A stretch of DNA of 51,343 nucleotides from an uncultured Clostridia bacterium (GCA_944391215.1 CALXSR010000019.1:1-51343); one strand, 5' to 3'. Positions 42,394 through 50,689 are shown, numbered from the stretch's first letter. Made by a program: numbers and translations. Notes: generated from the letters alone by a model not told the origin.

Positions 42394-43266
42394 ATGCTAA
42401 AAGATATTGATACGCCTAGCGTTAGAATAAAACCCACGGATGAAGCTACCTATAAAAGGAATCGCAAAATTGTTAGCATTATTTCTTTGCTCTTTTTGTT
42501 GGCTGTTATGGCTTTCGTCGGCTTAGTGATAGGCAAACCATTGATTGAATTTATCAGCGAACCACAACAATTCCAAGCTTGGGCCGAAGCACAAGGAATC
42601 ATAGGAAAACTTGCTTTAATCGGTATTATGTGCTTACAAATTGTAATTTCTGTTTTACCAGGCGAAATTGTAGAAGTTGGCGCTGGTTATACCTTTGGGG
42701 CCATACAAGGCTGTATTTTATGTTTAATTGGCGCCGCCATAGGCAGTACGATTGTATTCTTAATGACTAAAACTTTTGGGATTCGTTTAGTAGAAGCCTT
42801 TGTTCCCAGGGAAAAAATCAATTCCCTTTCTTTTATTAAAAATACCAAAAAATTAAATATGTTGCTTTTTCTCATTTTCTTTATCCCAGGTACGCCAAAA
42901 GATTTAATTACTTATTTCATTGGCTTAACCCCTATGAAATTAAGCACCTTTTTATTGATTACCAGCGTTGCCCGCATTCCTTCCGTTATTTCTTCCACCA
43001 TTGGCGGACATGCTTTGGGAAATGCCGATTATAAATTTGCTATTATCATTTTTGTCGTCACCGCTGTTATTAGTTTGCTTGGCATTTTAACCTATCGGCA
43101 TATTCAGAAAAAACAAGAAGCAACAATAAAAAAAACATATGGAGAAAACATGCCAACCCAAGAAAAAAATTCGCAAGTAAAAAATTTATTAGATACGACA
43201 ATTTTATCGGAACAAGAAGCGGCTTGGCTAAAAGAAAAGTTATTAGAACAAACAAAACAACCTTAA
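42394..43266 (+). CDS. VTT-domain (TVP38/TMEM64, DedA-like) membrane protein
   Basis: This 290-residue protein has five or six helices and the VTT/SNARE-associated domain: PGEIVEVGAGYTFGAIQGCILCLIGAAIGSTIVFLMTKTFG and FFIPGTPKDLITYFIGLTPMKLSTFLLITSVARIPSVISSTIGGHALG. Related DedA proteins flip undecaprenyl phosphate or phospholipids, but the substrate here is not known. The basic, charged C-terminus (about 50 residues) is not part of the domain. AAGGAG precedes the ATG. It follows the two-component genes and ends at a terminator. Confidence 0.87.
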   Translation: MLKDIDTPSVRIKPTDEATYKRNRKIVSIISLLFLLAVMAFVGLVIGKPLIEFISEPQQFQAWAEAQGIIGKLALIGIMCLQIVISVLPGEIVEVGAGYTFGAIQGCILCLIGAAIGSTIVFLMTKTFGIRLVEAFVPREKINSLSFIKNTKKLNMLLFLIFFIPGTPKDLITYFIGLTPMKLSTFLLITSVARIPSVISSTIGGHALGNADYKFAIIIFVVTAVISLLGILTYRHIQKKQEATIKKTYGENMPTQEKNSQVKNLLDTTILSEQEAAWLKEKLLEQTKQP

Positions 43267-43304
43267 AACAGTAATAAGGAAGCCTTTCCTTTTGATATAA
43301 AATA

Positions 43305-43338
43305 AAAGCCCGGCTACTTGTCCCATAGCCGGGCTTTT
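43305..43338 (+). terminator. Terminator of the VTT gene
   Basis: AAAAGCCCGGCT and AGCCGGGCTTTT form a 12-bp perfect stem around 10 nt, with T/A runs both ways. Confidence 0.9.
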
Positions 43339-43379
43339 CCTTTTTTACTTTTATATCATTTCTTCCTCATTTTTGCTCA

Positions 43380-43548
43380 TTTTATCCGCCAACATACTCT
43401 TATCCTGCATGTCGATTTTATCCACCAACGCTTCTCTTATCCTTGATATCAATTTCATTTGCAAGCAAATTTCTCATCGTGCATGCCAGTGTTACTCGCC
43501 AACATTGCTCTCTCATCCAACATATCGATTTTATTTGCTAAAGCTTCT
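43380..43548 (-). repeat. Tandem 36-37-nt repeats after the lipoprotein gene
   Basis: About five diverged units with a period of 36-37 nt (CCAAC anchors at 43389, 43425 and 43499, the latter two 74 nt apart) follow the lipoprotein stop. The gene's own last 40 nt resemble the unit: ATTTTATTTCTAAACG at 43566 against ATTTTATTTGCTAAAG at 43528. On the coding strand the pattern gives 12-residue-like units (EALANKIDMLDE), partly broken by stops. Confidence 0.78.
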
Positions 43549-44091
43549 CTAATCATCTATACCAAATTTTATTTCTAAACGATCTTCTGCTTTATCTAAC
43601 TGCTCTTCTAAGCGGTCTAGCGCAACTTCTTGCTTTTGATAGGCTTCTCTCGTTAACACTTCCGTTAAATAATCCTGTTTTAAAACATCATCATATAAGT
43701 CTAATTCTAAATTCAAGGTGCGGATTTCTGCTTTTAAGGCAAAATATTGTTCCACTTTTGCCTGATAATCGTTTTCTACTTTGCTATCGCTTATTTTTTG
43801 CTCCAAAGCATTTACCTTATCTCGCAAAGAGGCAACCTGTTCGTTTTCTTGTTCTGTTCCATTGGGAGTTTTCACTCCAGCAGGATTTTGCCCACCGTCC
43901 GTTTGCCCGCCGGCTTCCTGCCCATTTTTTAAATCGTTCACTTCTTGTTGCAATTCTTTTATGGTTTGTTGTAAATCGCTTATTTGTTGATTTAATTGAT
44001 CTTGACTATTGGGGGTTGGCGCCGGCGAACAGGCGCAAAGCCCCAAAACACAAAAAGCCGTCAAACAAAACATTACTATTTTTTTATTCAT
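43549..44091 (-). CDS. Predicted lipoprotein with coiled-coil segments
   Basis: This 180-residue protein has a signal peptide and lipobox (MFCLTAFCVLGLCAC, likely lipidated Cys). It is followed by a Q/N-rich coiled coil (QLNQQISDLQQTIKELQQEVNDL), a G/Q-rich linker and a second acidic coiled coil (YQKQEVALDRLEEQLDKAEDRLE). No catalytic domain is visible. I chose the ATG at 44091, with AAGGAG upstream; a longer frame is unsupported. Genes on both sides are unrelated. It resembles structural or scaffolding envelope proteins, but the role is unknown. Confidence 0.78.
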   Translation of the reverse strand: MNKKIVMFCLTAFCVLGLCACSPAPTPNSQDQLNQQISDLQQTIKELQQEVNDLKNGQEAGGQTDGGQNPAGVKTPNGTEQENEQVASLRDKVNALEQKISDSKVENDYQAKVEQYFALKAEIRTLNLELDLYDDVLKQDYLTEVLTREAYQKQEVALDRLEEQLDKAEDRLEIKFGIDD

Positions 44092-44142
44092 ATTACCACT
44101 CTCCTTATTTGTTACTATTATATCATATTTCATAAAAAACAC

Positions 44143-45063
44143 TTAGTCAAAAAAATGCAGCTGCTGAGGTTCTTTTTTCCTTATTTTTTCCGCTCTTATT
44201 TTTTGCTGCATTCTATAATCATCCGTCATCTGATAGTTGCGCATAAGGCAATGCACTTTACGGTATAATTGCTCCTTATATGCCTTATCTAAATGCCCCT
44301 GCCGATACAAAGATGCGATCTTCTCTTGATATTGCGGAAAATAACGCGTTATAAAAGCCATAAAATGTTGACGCGTTTGTCCTCTCAAATTCATAGCAGC
44401 TGGTAAAATATAGTCCAAGTACAATGATTTGGCCTGAGCAAATATTGCTTCCAAATTCTCGTCAGAATCTGTTAAACAAGGTATAATAGGCATCATATGC
44501 ACGCCGACGCAAGCATTGGTTTTCTCCCGAAATTCTTTTAAGGCTGCAAAACGGTGCGCTGCTGGACTGGAATAAGGCTCCAAAACACCTCGTATTTTTT
44601 CATCCACGGTGGTAATTGTCATAGCAATATTCACGTCAGTAAGAGTAGATAATTCAGCAATAAAATCAAAATCCCGCAAAATCAAGTCTGATTTGGTGCT
44701 AATAATAGCCGGATTTTTATAGCGAATCAGTAATTTCCATATTTCCGGCATGATTTGATACTGCGCTTCCGCCGGTTGATAACTATCCGTTACGCCGCCC
44801 AAATTAATTACTTCATGTTTCCAATAGCGAGAAGATAATTGTTTTTCCAATTCCTCCACAATATTGGTTTTCACATATACGTCACGGAAAAAATCGGCGC
44901 AACCGTTTTCTATATATTGATGAGAATATATAGCAAAACAATATTGACAACCGTGTTTACACCCGCGATAAACATTTAAATCATAATGATAGGGAAAACG
45001 CCCTTGCACTTTATTTAATGCTTTTTTACATGTAATAGGGAAACAATTACCCTCATTTTGCAT
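44143..45063 (-). CDS. SPL-family radical SAM protein
   Basis: This 306-residue protein has a CxxxCxxC-type cluster site in YRGCKHGCQYCFAIYSHQ. It continues with the SPL/Rv2578c-like pattern VINLGGVTDSYQPAEAQYQIMPEIW, IISTKSDLILRDFD and MMPIIPCLTDSDENL. Relatives include spore photoproduct lyase, but the SPL-specific C-terminal cysteine is not obvious, so repair activity is unproven. I took the ATG at 45063, close to AAGAGGA; an upstream ATG at 45078 is possible. It overlaps the DUF3795-like gene by 11 nt. Confidence 0.8.
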   Translation of the reverse strand: MQNEGNCFPITCKKALNKVQGRFPYHYDLNVYRGCKHGCQYCFAIYSHQYIENGCADFFRDVYVKTNIVEELEKQLSSRYWKHEVINLGGVTDSYQPAEAQYQIMPEIWKLLIRYKNPAIISTKSDLILRDFDFIAELSTLTDVNIAMTITTVDEKIRGVLEPYSSPAAHRFAALKEFREKTNACVGVHMMPIIPCLTDSDENLEAIFAQAKSLYLDYILPAAMNLRGQTRQHFMAFITRYFPQYQEKIASLYRQGHLDKAYKEQLYRKVHCLMRNYQMTDDYRMQQKIRAEKIRKKEPQQLHFFD

Positions 45064-45337
45064 AATGATCCTCTTCATTTCGCTTTCTTAAAACCGTTAT
45101 CCCATCGGTAATACTTTTTTGAAATGTTTTCTCACCCATAGCGGGCTCTCGTAAGCCGGTAAATTCTGCCCAGGAAAAAGACGGACACCGCCCGCAATGC
45201 ATATCTTGCTTTTCTAATACGCTACAGGCGGAAAGAAAACAAATTTCCTGTCCCCAATAAGGCGCCCCAGAGACCCGTCCTTTTAATGCCACGCATCCCG
45301 AACCTTCTTTTAAAAAGGCGCTGCAATCACGACACAC
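45053..45337 (-). CDS. Cys-rich DUF3795-like protein, probably 5'-truncated
   Basis: This 94-residue protein reads VCRDCSAFLKEGSGCVALKGR, then PYWGQEICFLSACSVLEKQDMHCGRCPSF, a DUF3795-like zinc/Cys pattern. Families of this kind normally begin a few residues earlier with a CG-LC motif. The frame starts at a GTG right after an in-frame TAA and has no ribosome binding site, so the N-terminus may be lost by mutation. It is followed, with an 11-nt overlap, by the radical SAM gene, a pairing often seen in Clostridia. Confidence 0.55.
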   Translation of the reverse strand: MCRDCSAFLKEGSGCVALKGRVSGAPYWGQEICFLSACSVLEKQDMHCGRCPSFSWAEFTGLREPAMGEKTFQKSITDGITVLRKRNEEDHYAK

Positions 45338-45587
45338 AATTTTTTACAGCAAATAACGATTGACCCAGATCGGCTATATTTTCCATATAGCAATTTTATT
45401 CCATATCATTGATAATTCTATAGAGAAAAGCAATTTGCCTTTGCTTCAACAAACGGTTACTGATAAAACTAAAAATGCTTGCATTGCCACTTCCTTTTCG
45501 GAAGATCAGCTAGGCCATTTTCCATCCGCAGTATTTAAAAGATTACAGTTCCTCTACTCAACGATACCTTGTTTTCTATTCACCTAA
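45338..45587. other. Spacer with a small hairpin, no gene seen
   Basis: Bases 45338-45587 show no ORF I can support. A perfect 7-bp inverted repeat (GCTATAT/ATATAGC, 45373-45391) is followed by an AT-rich stretch and could be a weak terminator. The adjacent 18-mer ATAGCAATTTTATTCCAT is shared with the sigE stop region. Confidence 0.4.
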
Positions 45588-45850
45588 GCGGTATAGCGGT
45601 AACAAACATTCAAGTTGGAATATTCTAAGACCTGCTCCTTGATTTCCTCATAAGTGCACTTACTCGCAGCAATTGTCAAATTTAACTCTCAAGGTTCAGT
45701 GTACCCTCAATATGCTGCTTGGAATTAAGCTTGGACAATAGACAAACCGTCTCCACTTGGAATAAGGAAACAATATTAATGTCAGCCTGCCCCCTGTTCG
45801 TTCTCGGAAACAAATCGACCAACGGCCCTGTCCCGGATAATATCAATAGT
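45588..45850 (-). pseudogene. Decayed RlmD-type C-terminal extension fragment
   Basis: On the minus strand the first part reads FQVETVCLLSKLNSKQHIE, which resembles the VETVVLMSK end of rlmD. After a frameshift the text reads ELNLTIAASKCTYEEIKEQVLEYSNLN and then meets a stop. This matches the extra C-terminal tail often found behind rumA-type genes in Clostridia (pattern ESKATYEEIKEYVLEHTGLKV, from memory). It has stops and a frameshift, so it is not functional. It lies just beyond the NERD gene. Confidence 0.6.
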
Positions 45851-45936
45851 TCTTGGGAACAAATCGTTGTTATTTTTATGTTTTCATAGTCGCAACAGAT
45901 GTTAATCTTTTTTATATACCCAACTTCATTATGCAA

Positions 45937-46680
45937 TCAACCAATATTTTTTATATATCGACACTTTGGATAACCGCTGCATCCATAAAATTGTTTTCCT
46001 GCATATGCTCCTCTGGATGCAGTTCTTAAAACAAGGGGCTTTCCGCAATATGGACAAAAAATCCTATTTTCTTTTTTGTTAATGGACTCAATATGTTTTT
46101 TCTTTACATCTGCAGATTGTTTTGCTAAAGATTTAAGTTTTAAAAATAATTCATCGATTTGATCTTCACCGAGAGTATCTGGATATTCATCCCAAAGTTT
46201 TCTAATACTGTGATTTAAGGCGCTACCATTGCAAACAATGGTAGCGGTCGAAGATGATATATCAATACTTTTTAGTTCACAGTTATCCGAAAAAACAATA
46301 CATGAAAACATTTCTATATCTGATGACAAATAGTTTTTAAGCCATTTAATATGAAACTTATTCTGTTTTATAGGATTAAAAAACCTAAACTTTTGAGTTT
46401 TATTTTGTCCCCAAAATCCTTTTCCTTTATATACACATACCGTCCAATGCTGATTCGTATCTGTTCCAAAAATATAACCTATATAATTTTTGCTTTCTAT
46501 TACAAAAATACCCTTACATGTTATAAAAAGCAAATCTATTTCCGTTGTTGTCCCATCATCTTTAGGGATATAAATATTTCTTAACACCTTTCCTTTATAG
46601 CCAAATAAATGTGACCAGCCAAGGCGTCCTGCAACTACGGTTTCACCAAGAAAACCCTTTATATTATTTCTTATACTCAT
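45937..46680 (-). CDS. NERD-domain protein with C-terminal zinc finger
   Basis: This 247-residue protein has an N-terminal NERD (nuclease-related) domain with GFLGETVVAGRL, TTTEIDLLFITCKGIFVIESKNYIGYIFG and the D...E-x-K catalytic pattern. It ends with a topoisomerase-type C4 zinc finger (FCPYCGKPLVLR...YGCSGYPKCRYI). Proteins of this layout are thought to process DNA, but the substrate is unknown. Its ATGA start overlaps the rlmD stop. AT-rich base use differs from rlmD, and the decayed rlmD-like tail beyond suggests it arrived by insertion. Confidence 0.85.
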   Translation of the reverse strand: MSIRNNIKGFLGETVVAGRLGWSHLFGYKGKVLRNIYIPKDDGTTTEIDLLFITCKGIFVIESKNYIGYIFGTDTNQHWTVCVYKGKGFWGQNKTQKFRFFNPIKQNKFHIKWLKNYLSSDIEMFSCIVFSDNCELKSIDISSSTATIVCNGSALNHSIRKLWDEYPDTLGEDQIDELFLKLKSLAKQSADVKKKHIESINKKENRIFCPYCGKPLVLRTASRGAYAGKQFYGCSGYPKCRYIKNIG

Positions 46681-47978
46681 TTACTCACCTTTGACATCAA
46701 TACAACCGTTTCCACATGTTCTGTTTGCGGAAACATATCAATGGGTTGTACTTTTTTTATTTGATAGCCAGCTGCGGTAATGATCGCTAAATCGCGAGCT
46801 AAAGTAGCCGGCTGACAGGAAACATAAATGATACTTGGCGCATTTAGCTGTAAAATACAATCCAAAGCTTCCCTTTTACAACCTGTCCGCGGGGGGTCTA
46901 AAATAATGCATTGTGGAGATAGCTTGTTTTCAGCCATCAAATGTGGTAAAAGCTGCTCTGCCGCGCCGGCAAAATACTGCGCTTTTATGCGGTTAGCAAC
47001 TGCATTTTCCTGCGCGGCTTGAATGGAAGCCTCATTTTCTTCTATGCCAATGAGAGATATCCTTGTCTGTTCCTTAGCCACAATCTGACCAATGGTACCC
47101 ACCCCGCAATAGACATCTAACAACTGCCCAGAAAGAGCGGGCGTCATTTTCTGCACGCAATCATAAAGGGCTTCCGTTTGTTGCGCGTTTACTTGGGCAA
47201 AGGACTGCGGATAAAACGAAAAAGAACATTGCAGCAAATTTTGTTGGATGCTGCCGCAACCATATAGCACTTCTTCTTGTCCATCTTTATTGATAATTAC
47301 AATCGATTGTAAAAAAGGAAACGCCTGCACCCAATCAGCGAAACATGGCGTTAAATCCACTTTTTTATATGCGCTATGCAAAATGAGCATAACAGTTCGC
47401 TCCACATTGCCTTGCCGCAACCATAATTCCGTTATGCCGTTTATTCCATAACGATTTAAGTCTGCCATTACTTTTTGGGTAATCGCAATAAAACTTTCTG
47501 GTAATAACAAACATTCATCTATGGGCACCAATTGCCTCGACTTTTTTTGATAAAAGCCTGCTTTTAAAATTCCATTTTCTTCCTGTACATGGAAATTCGC
47601 TCGTTCCCGATATTTCCAAACAGAAACGGATGGTAAACAATTGCACACGGTAAATTCCTTTAAATTTCCAAGCCTGCGTAAAGAGGCGGCGACTTTTTGC
47701 GTTTTAAAAGCCAGTTGTTCCTCATATGCCATATGTTGCAATTGGCAACCGCCACATCTTGCAAAATAAGGGCAAGGTGGAGAAACACGATGGGGGGAAG
47801 CCTTTTGTATTGCAGTCAACTTTGCCAAACAATAATTTTTTTTCCGACTGCTCAATTCCGCCCAAACCGTTTCTCCTTTTAAAGCGCCTGGGACAAAAAT
47901 TACTTGATTTTCCCAACGCGCCACCCCTTGTCCTTCACTATTATAGTTTTCTATAGTTAACTGCCATTGCTTTTGCAT
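46677..47978 (-). CDS. rlmD: 23S rRNA (uracil-5-)-methyltransferase, RlmD/RlmCD type
   Basis: This 433-residue SAM enzyme methylates 23S rRNA uridines (U1939-type). An N-terminal TRAM domain is followed by the Fe-S cysteines (CPYFARCGGCQLQHM). Motif I is LLDVYCGVGTIGQI, then LDPPRTGCKREALDCI and SIIYVSCQPATLARDL with the catalytic cysteine. Ends HVETVVLMSKVSK. The assignment between RlmD and RlmCD is not certain. The NERD gene overlaps its stop and may have inserted at its 3' end. Confidence 0.9.
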   Translation of the reverse strand: MQKQWQLTIENYNSEGQGVARWENQVIFVPGALKGETVWAELSSRKKNYCLAKLTAIQKASPHRVSPPCPYFARCGGCQLQHMAYEEQLAFKTQKVAASLRRLGNLKEFTVCNCLPSVSVWKYRERANFHVQEENGILKAGFYQKKSRQLVPIDECLLLPESFIAITQKVMADLNRYGINGITELWLRQGNVERTVMLILHSAYKKVDLTPCFADWVQAFPFLQSIVIINKDGQEEVLYGCGSIQQNLLQCSFSFYPQSFAQVNAQQTEALYDCVQKMTPALSGQLLDVYCGVGTIGQIVAKEQTRISLIGIEENEASIQAAQENAVANRIKAQYFAGAAEQLLPHLMAENKLSPQCIILDPPRTGCKREALDCILQLNAPSIIYVSCQPATLARDLAIITAAGYQIKKVQPIDMFPQTEHVETVVLMSKVSK

Positions 47979-48010
47979 TTTGCACCTCTATTCTTCTCCC
48001 TCCATTATAA

Positions 48011-48041
48011 AAAAAAAGCCGGCTTACCACAAGCCGGCTTC
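48011..48041 (-). terminator. Terminator of the gabT-like gene
   Basis: AAGCCGGCTT, a 7-nt loop and AAGCCGGCTT form a GC-rich stem with a long T-run on the minus strand. Confidence 0.9.
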
Positions 48042-48066
48042 TATGCTTTCTATTTTAAATTTTAGC

Positions 48067-49407
48067 TTATTTTAAAACTTTTTTTACAGCAGCTTCCATA
48101 ATATCCAAACCGGTAGCCAAGTGTTCATCGGAAATGCACAAAGGAACCAAAATACGGATAATATTTCCATTTACCCCGGCATCCAACAAAATCAAACCAT
48201 TTTGCAAAGCTTCGTTTTTAATGGCAGCAACAGCAGCGCCATCTGGTTCTTTGGTTTTGCTGTCTTTTACAAATTCAATCCCAATCATACCGCCTAAACC
48301 ACGCACATCACCAATGCGTTCTGGGAATTCTTTTTGCCAAGCTTCAAAACGAGCACGACAAACTTCTCCGATATGACGGGATTTTGCCGGATAGTCGTCT
48401 CTTTCAAAAATTTCAATTACTTTTAAAGCAGCTGCACAGGAAAGCGGATTCCCGGCATAAGTACCGCCAACGCTACCAGCATACATTTTATCAAAAATAT
48501 CAGCTTTGGCAGCAACAGCAGAAAGCGGCATCCCACCGGCTAAAGATTTTGCCATCGTTACAATATCCGGTTCAATCCCATAATGTTCATGGCAGAACCA
48601 TTTGCCAGTACGGCAGAAACCAGATTGAATTTCATCCACGATAAGCAAAATATTATGTTCTTTCAAAATTTCATGAACCCGTTTTAAATAACCTTCCGGA
48701 GCAGGAATAAAGCCACCTTCCCCTTGTAAGCATTCAATTACCATAGCAGCAGTATCATCCGGATCGATCAAAACTTTGAACATATCATTCAAACGTTCCG
48801 CACAATGCAAATTACAACTTTCTTGTTTTAAGCCATATGGGCAACGATAGCAATAAGGATACGGAATACGGGTAACGCCAGGCATAAAGGGCCCTAAGCC
48901 ATGTTTGTATTTTACTTTACTGGTTAAGGATAAAGCCATATAGGTACGGCCATGAAAAGCGCCTTCAAAGCAGATAACCCCGCTTTTACCGGTAGCCAAA
49001 CGAGCAATTTTTACCGCATTTTCAATTGCTTCCGTACCAGCGTTAATGAGCATTACTTTCTTTTTAGAAGGACCAGGTAAAATTTCAGCAATTTTTTCAC
49101 ATAAATCAATATAGCCTTTATATAGTACTACATTGTAAGCAGTATGGAAGAATTTAGCAGCTTGATCTTGCACTGCTTTTACTACTTCCGGATTGCTATA
49201 ACCAATATTTAATACACCGATGCCGCCAACAAAATCTAAAAAGACATTACCATCTACGTCTTCCATCAAAGCGCCTTCCCCACGTTCTACAATGGTCGGA
49301 GCACCAATGGTAATGCAATCAGAAGTATAAGCCTTCTTTTCTTCCAACAGAGCTTTGGCCTTCGGACCAGGAACAGACGTTAACATTTTAGGACCTTGTA
49401 AAGTCAT
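48067..49407 (-). CDS. Class III aminotransferase, GabT-like
   Basis: This 446-residue PLP enzyme is of the 4-aminobutyrate aminotransferase type. Landmarks are MLINAGTEAIENAVKIARLATGKSGVICFEGAFHGRTYMALSLTSK, LLIVDEIQSGFCRTGKWFCHEHYGIEPDIVTMAKSLAGGMPLSAV with the PLP lysine in MAKSLAGG, and GTYAGNPLSCAAALKVIEIF. Substrate specificity (GABA, 5-aminovalerate, ornithine) cannot be told by eye. I chose the ATG at 49407, because GGAGGC precedes it. A palindromic operator candidate lies upstream. proC is divergent, which might hint at ornithine/proline-related metabolism. Confidence 0.87.
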   Translation of the reverse strand: MTLQGPKMLTSVPGPKAKALLEEKKAYTSDCITIGAPTIVERGEGALMEDVDGNVFLDFVGGIGVLNIGYSNPEVVKAVQDQAAKFFHTAYNVVLYKGYIDLCEKIAEILPGPSKKKVMLINAGTEAIENAVKIARLATGKSGVICFEGAFHGRTYMALSLTSKVKYKHGLGPFMPGVTRIPYPYCYRCPYGLKQESCNLHCAERLNDMFKVLIDPDDTAAMVIECLQGEGGFIPAPEGYLKRVHEILKEHNILLIVDEIQSGFCRTGKWFCHEHYGIEPDIVTMAKSLAGGMPLSAVAAKADIFDKMYAGSVGGTYAGNPLSCAAALKVIEIFERDDYPAKSRHIGEVCRARFEAWQKEFPERIGDVRGLGGMIGIEFVKDSKTKEPDGAAVAAIKNEALQNGLILLDAGVNGNIIRILVPLCISDEHLATGLDIMEAAVKKVLK

Positions 49408-49551
49408 AACACTCGCCTCCAATAAATTTTTCTTATTATTTCCGCTTACTTTTCCACAAAAAACAGAAACCCATACCTAAAGTAAAAGAGCACAGAAAAT
49501 CCGTGCAAATTTTCTCTCTTGTTAAACTTATTTTAATTCAAAAACAACTTC

Positions 49552-49597
49552 TTGTAAATAGTATTTACAAAATATAAAATAAAAAATATTACGACAA
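49552..49597 (-). promoter_or_regulatory. gabT-like promoter with perfect 19-bp palindrome
   Basis: Minus-strand TTGTCG (49592-49597), a 17-nt spacer and TATTTT (49569-49574) form a promoter. A perfect palindrome, TTGTAAATA-G-TATTTACAA (49552-49570), overlaps the end of the -10 and the likely start point, as a repressor operator would. The rest of 49408-49779 is AT-rich and shows only the proC promoter. Confidence 0.7.
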
Positions 49598-49718
49598 TTA
49601 AAAACACCAGCATAATACCTTCACAACTGGCCCTACCAATAAAGGTCATACCAATTTATATATTTTTTATACAAAGAGAAAATATTTTATGCCCCATACT
49701 AACAAAATAGCTTGGTTA

Positions 49719-49727
49719 TGTTATAAT
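49719..49727 (+). promoter_or_regulatory. Extended -10 promoter of proC
   Basis: TGTTATAAT at 49719-49727 is a perfect extended -10. The -35 region is weak (CTAACA-like). It lies 53 nt before the proC ATG. Confidence 0.6.
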
Positions 49728-49779
49728 AAAATAATACGACAAAGAAACCCTTTCTATACTTCAAAAGGAGGAAATCAAT

Positions 49780-50604
49780 ATGACAGTAGGCAGAAACGGC
49801 TTAGGCTTTATTGGTACGGGCAACTTAACCAGTGCGGTATTAAAGGGCCTGAATCAAGCAGATAAATTAAAAGAAAAGGAACTTTTTTTATGCGACGCTT
49901 TTCCGGGAAAAGCGCAAAAGCTAGCGCAACAATATCAAGGAAAAGTAAGCTCTTTGGCTGAAATTGCCACCACTTGCGCCACCATTATATTGGCAATCAA
50001 ACCACAAGATATGCCGGAATTAGTAAGAAAATTAAAACGATTTAATTTGCAGGGTGCTTTTATCATCAGTGTGGCGGTAGGCATCCCGCTAAAATTTTAT
50101 CAGGATCGTTTGCCAGAAGCTACTTTTGCCCGGGCTATGCCCAACACTTCTGCCTCCTCCGGCGCTTCCGTTACCATTTTGAGTGAAGCCCGTTTTTTAA
50201 ATGAAGCGCAAAAGAAAACAATAGAAGATATTTTCAACTCTTTTGGCTGCTGTTTTTGGATAAAAGACGAGCAAATGGATTTGGCGGCCGCCCTTTCCTC
50301 CTGTGGCCCCGCATATTATTATTATTTGGCGGAATCTTTAGCAAAAGCAGGAGAAGAATTGGGGTTACCGGCAGAAATGGCAGCTAAAATGGCTGGCGAA
50401 GTGTTAATTGGCGCCGGAAAAACATTGGCTATGAGCACATCCACCCCGGCTGAACTGCGTTTGGCAGTAACTTCCCCAAAAGGAACCACTTTAGAAGCGA
50501 TCACAGTTTATGAAAATAAAAATTTAACCGCAATCCATAAAGAAGCTTTGGCAGCCGCTACCAGAAGAGCGCAAGAAATTGGGCAAGAACAAATGGAAAA
50601 ATAA
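49780..50604 (+). CDS. proC: Pyrroline-5-carboxylate reductase
   Basis: This 274-residue enzyme makes proline from pyrroline-5-carboxylate with NAD(P)H. The Rossmann motif is GLGFIGTGNLTSAVLKGL; LAIKPQDMPELV, ARAMPNTSASSGASVTIL and the C-terminal dimer domain (SSCGPAYYYYLAESLAKAGEELGLP; VTSPKGTTLEAI) follow. All are intact. AAAAGGAGG precedes the ATG. It is divergent from the GabT-like gene and followed by a small anchored protein. Confidence 0.95.
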   Translation: MTVGRNGLGFIGTGNLTSAVLKGLNQADKLKEKELFLCDAFPGKAQKLAQQYQGKVSSLAEIATTCATIILAIKPQDMPELVRKLKRFNLQGAFIISVAVGIPLKFYQDRLPEATFARAMPNTSASSGASVTILSEARFLNEAQKKTIEDIFNSFGCCFWIKDEQMDLAAALSSCGPAYYYYLAESLAKAGEELGLPAEMAAKMAGEVLIGAGKTLAMSTSTPAELRLAVTSPKGTTLEAITVYENKNLTAIHKEALAAATRRAQEIGQEQMEK

Positions 50605-50689
50605 ATGGTTTTTCTTCTAGGCTATATTTTCAAAACTGGTGCATATACATTTAGCACTAAAAAGAAAAATATTACTAGGAGGCTATTTT

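Noticed and set aside
50605..50689. Echo of the proC end
   Set aside because: CTAGG and CTAT(A)TTTT blocks recur once, but the rest does not align convincingly.
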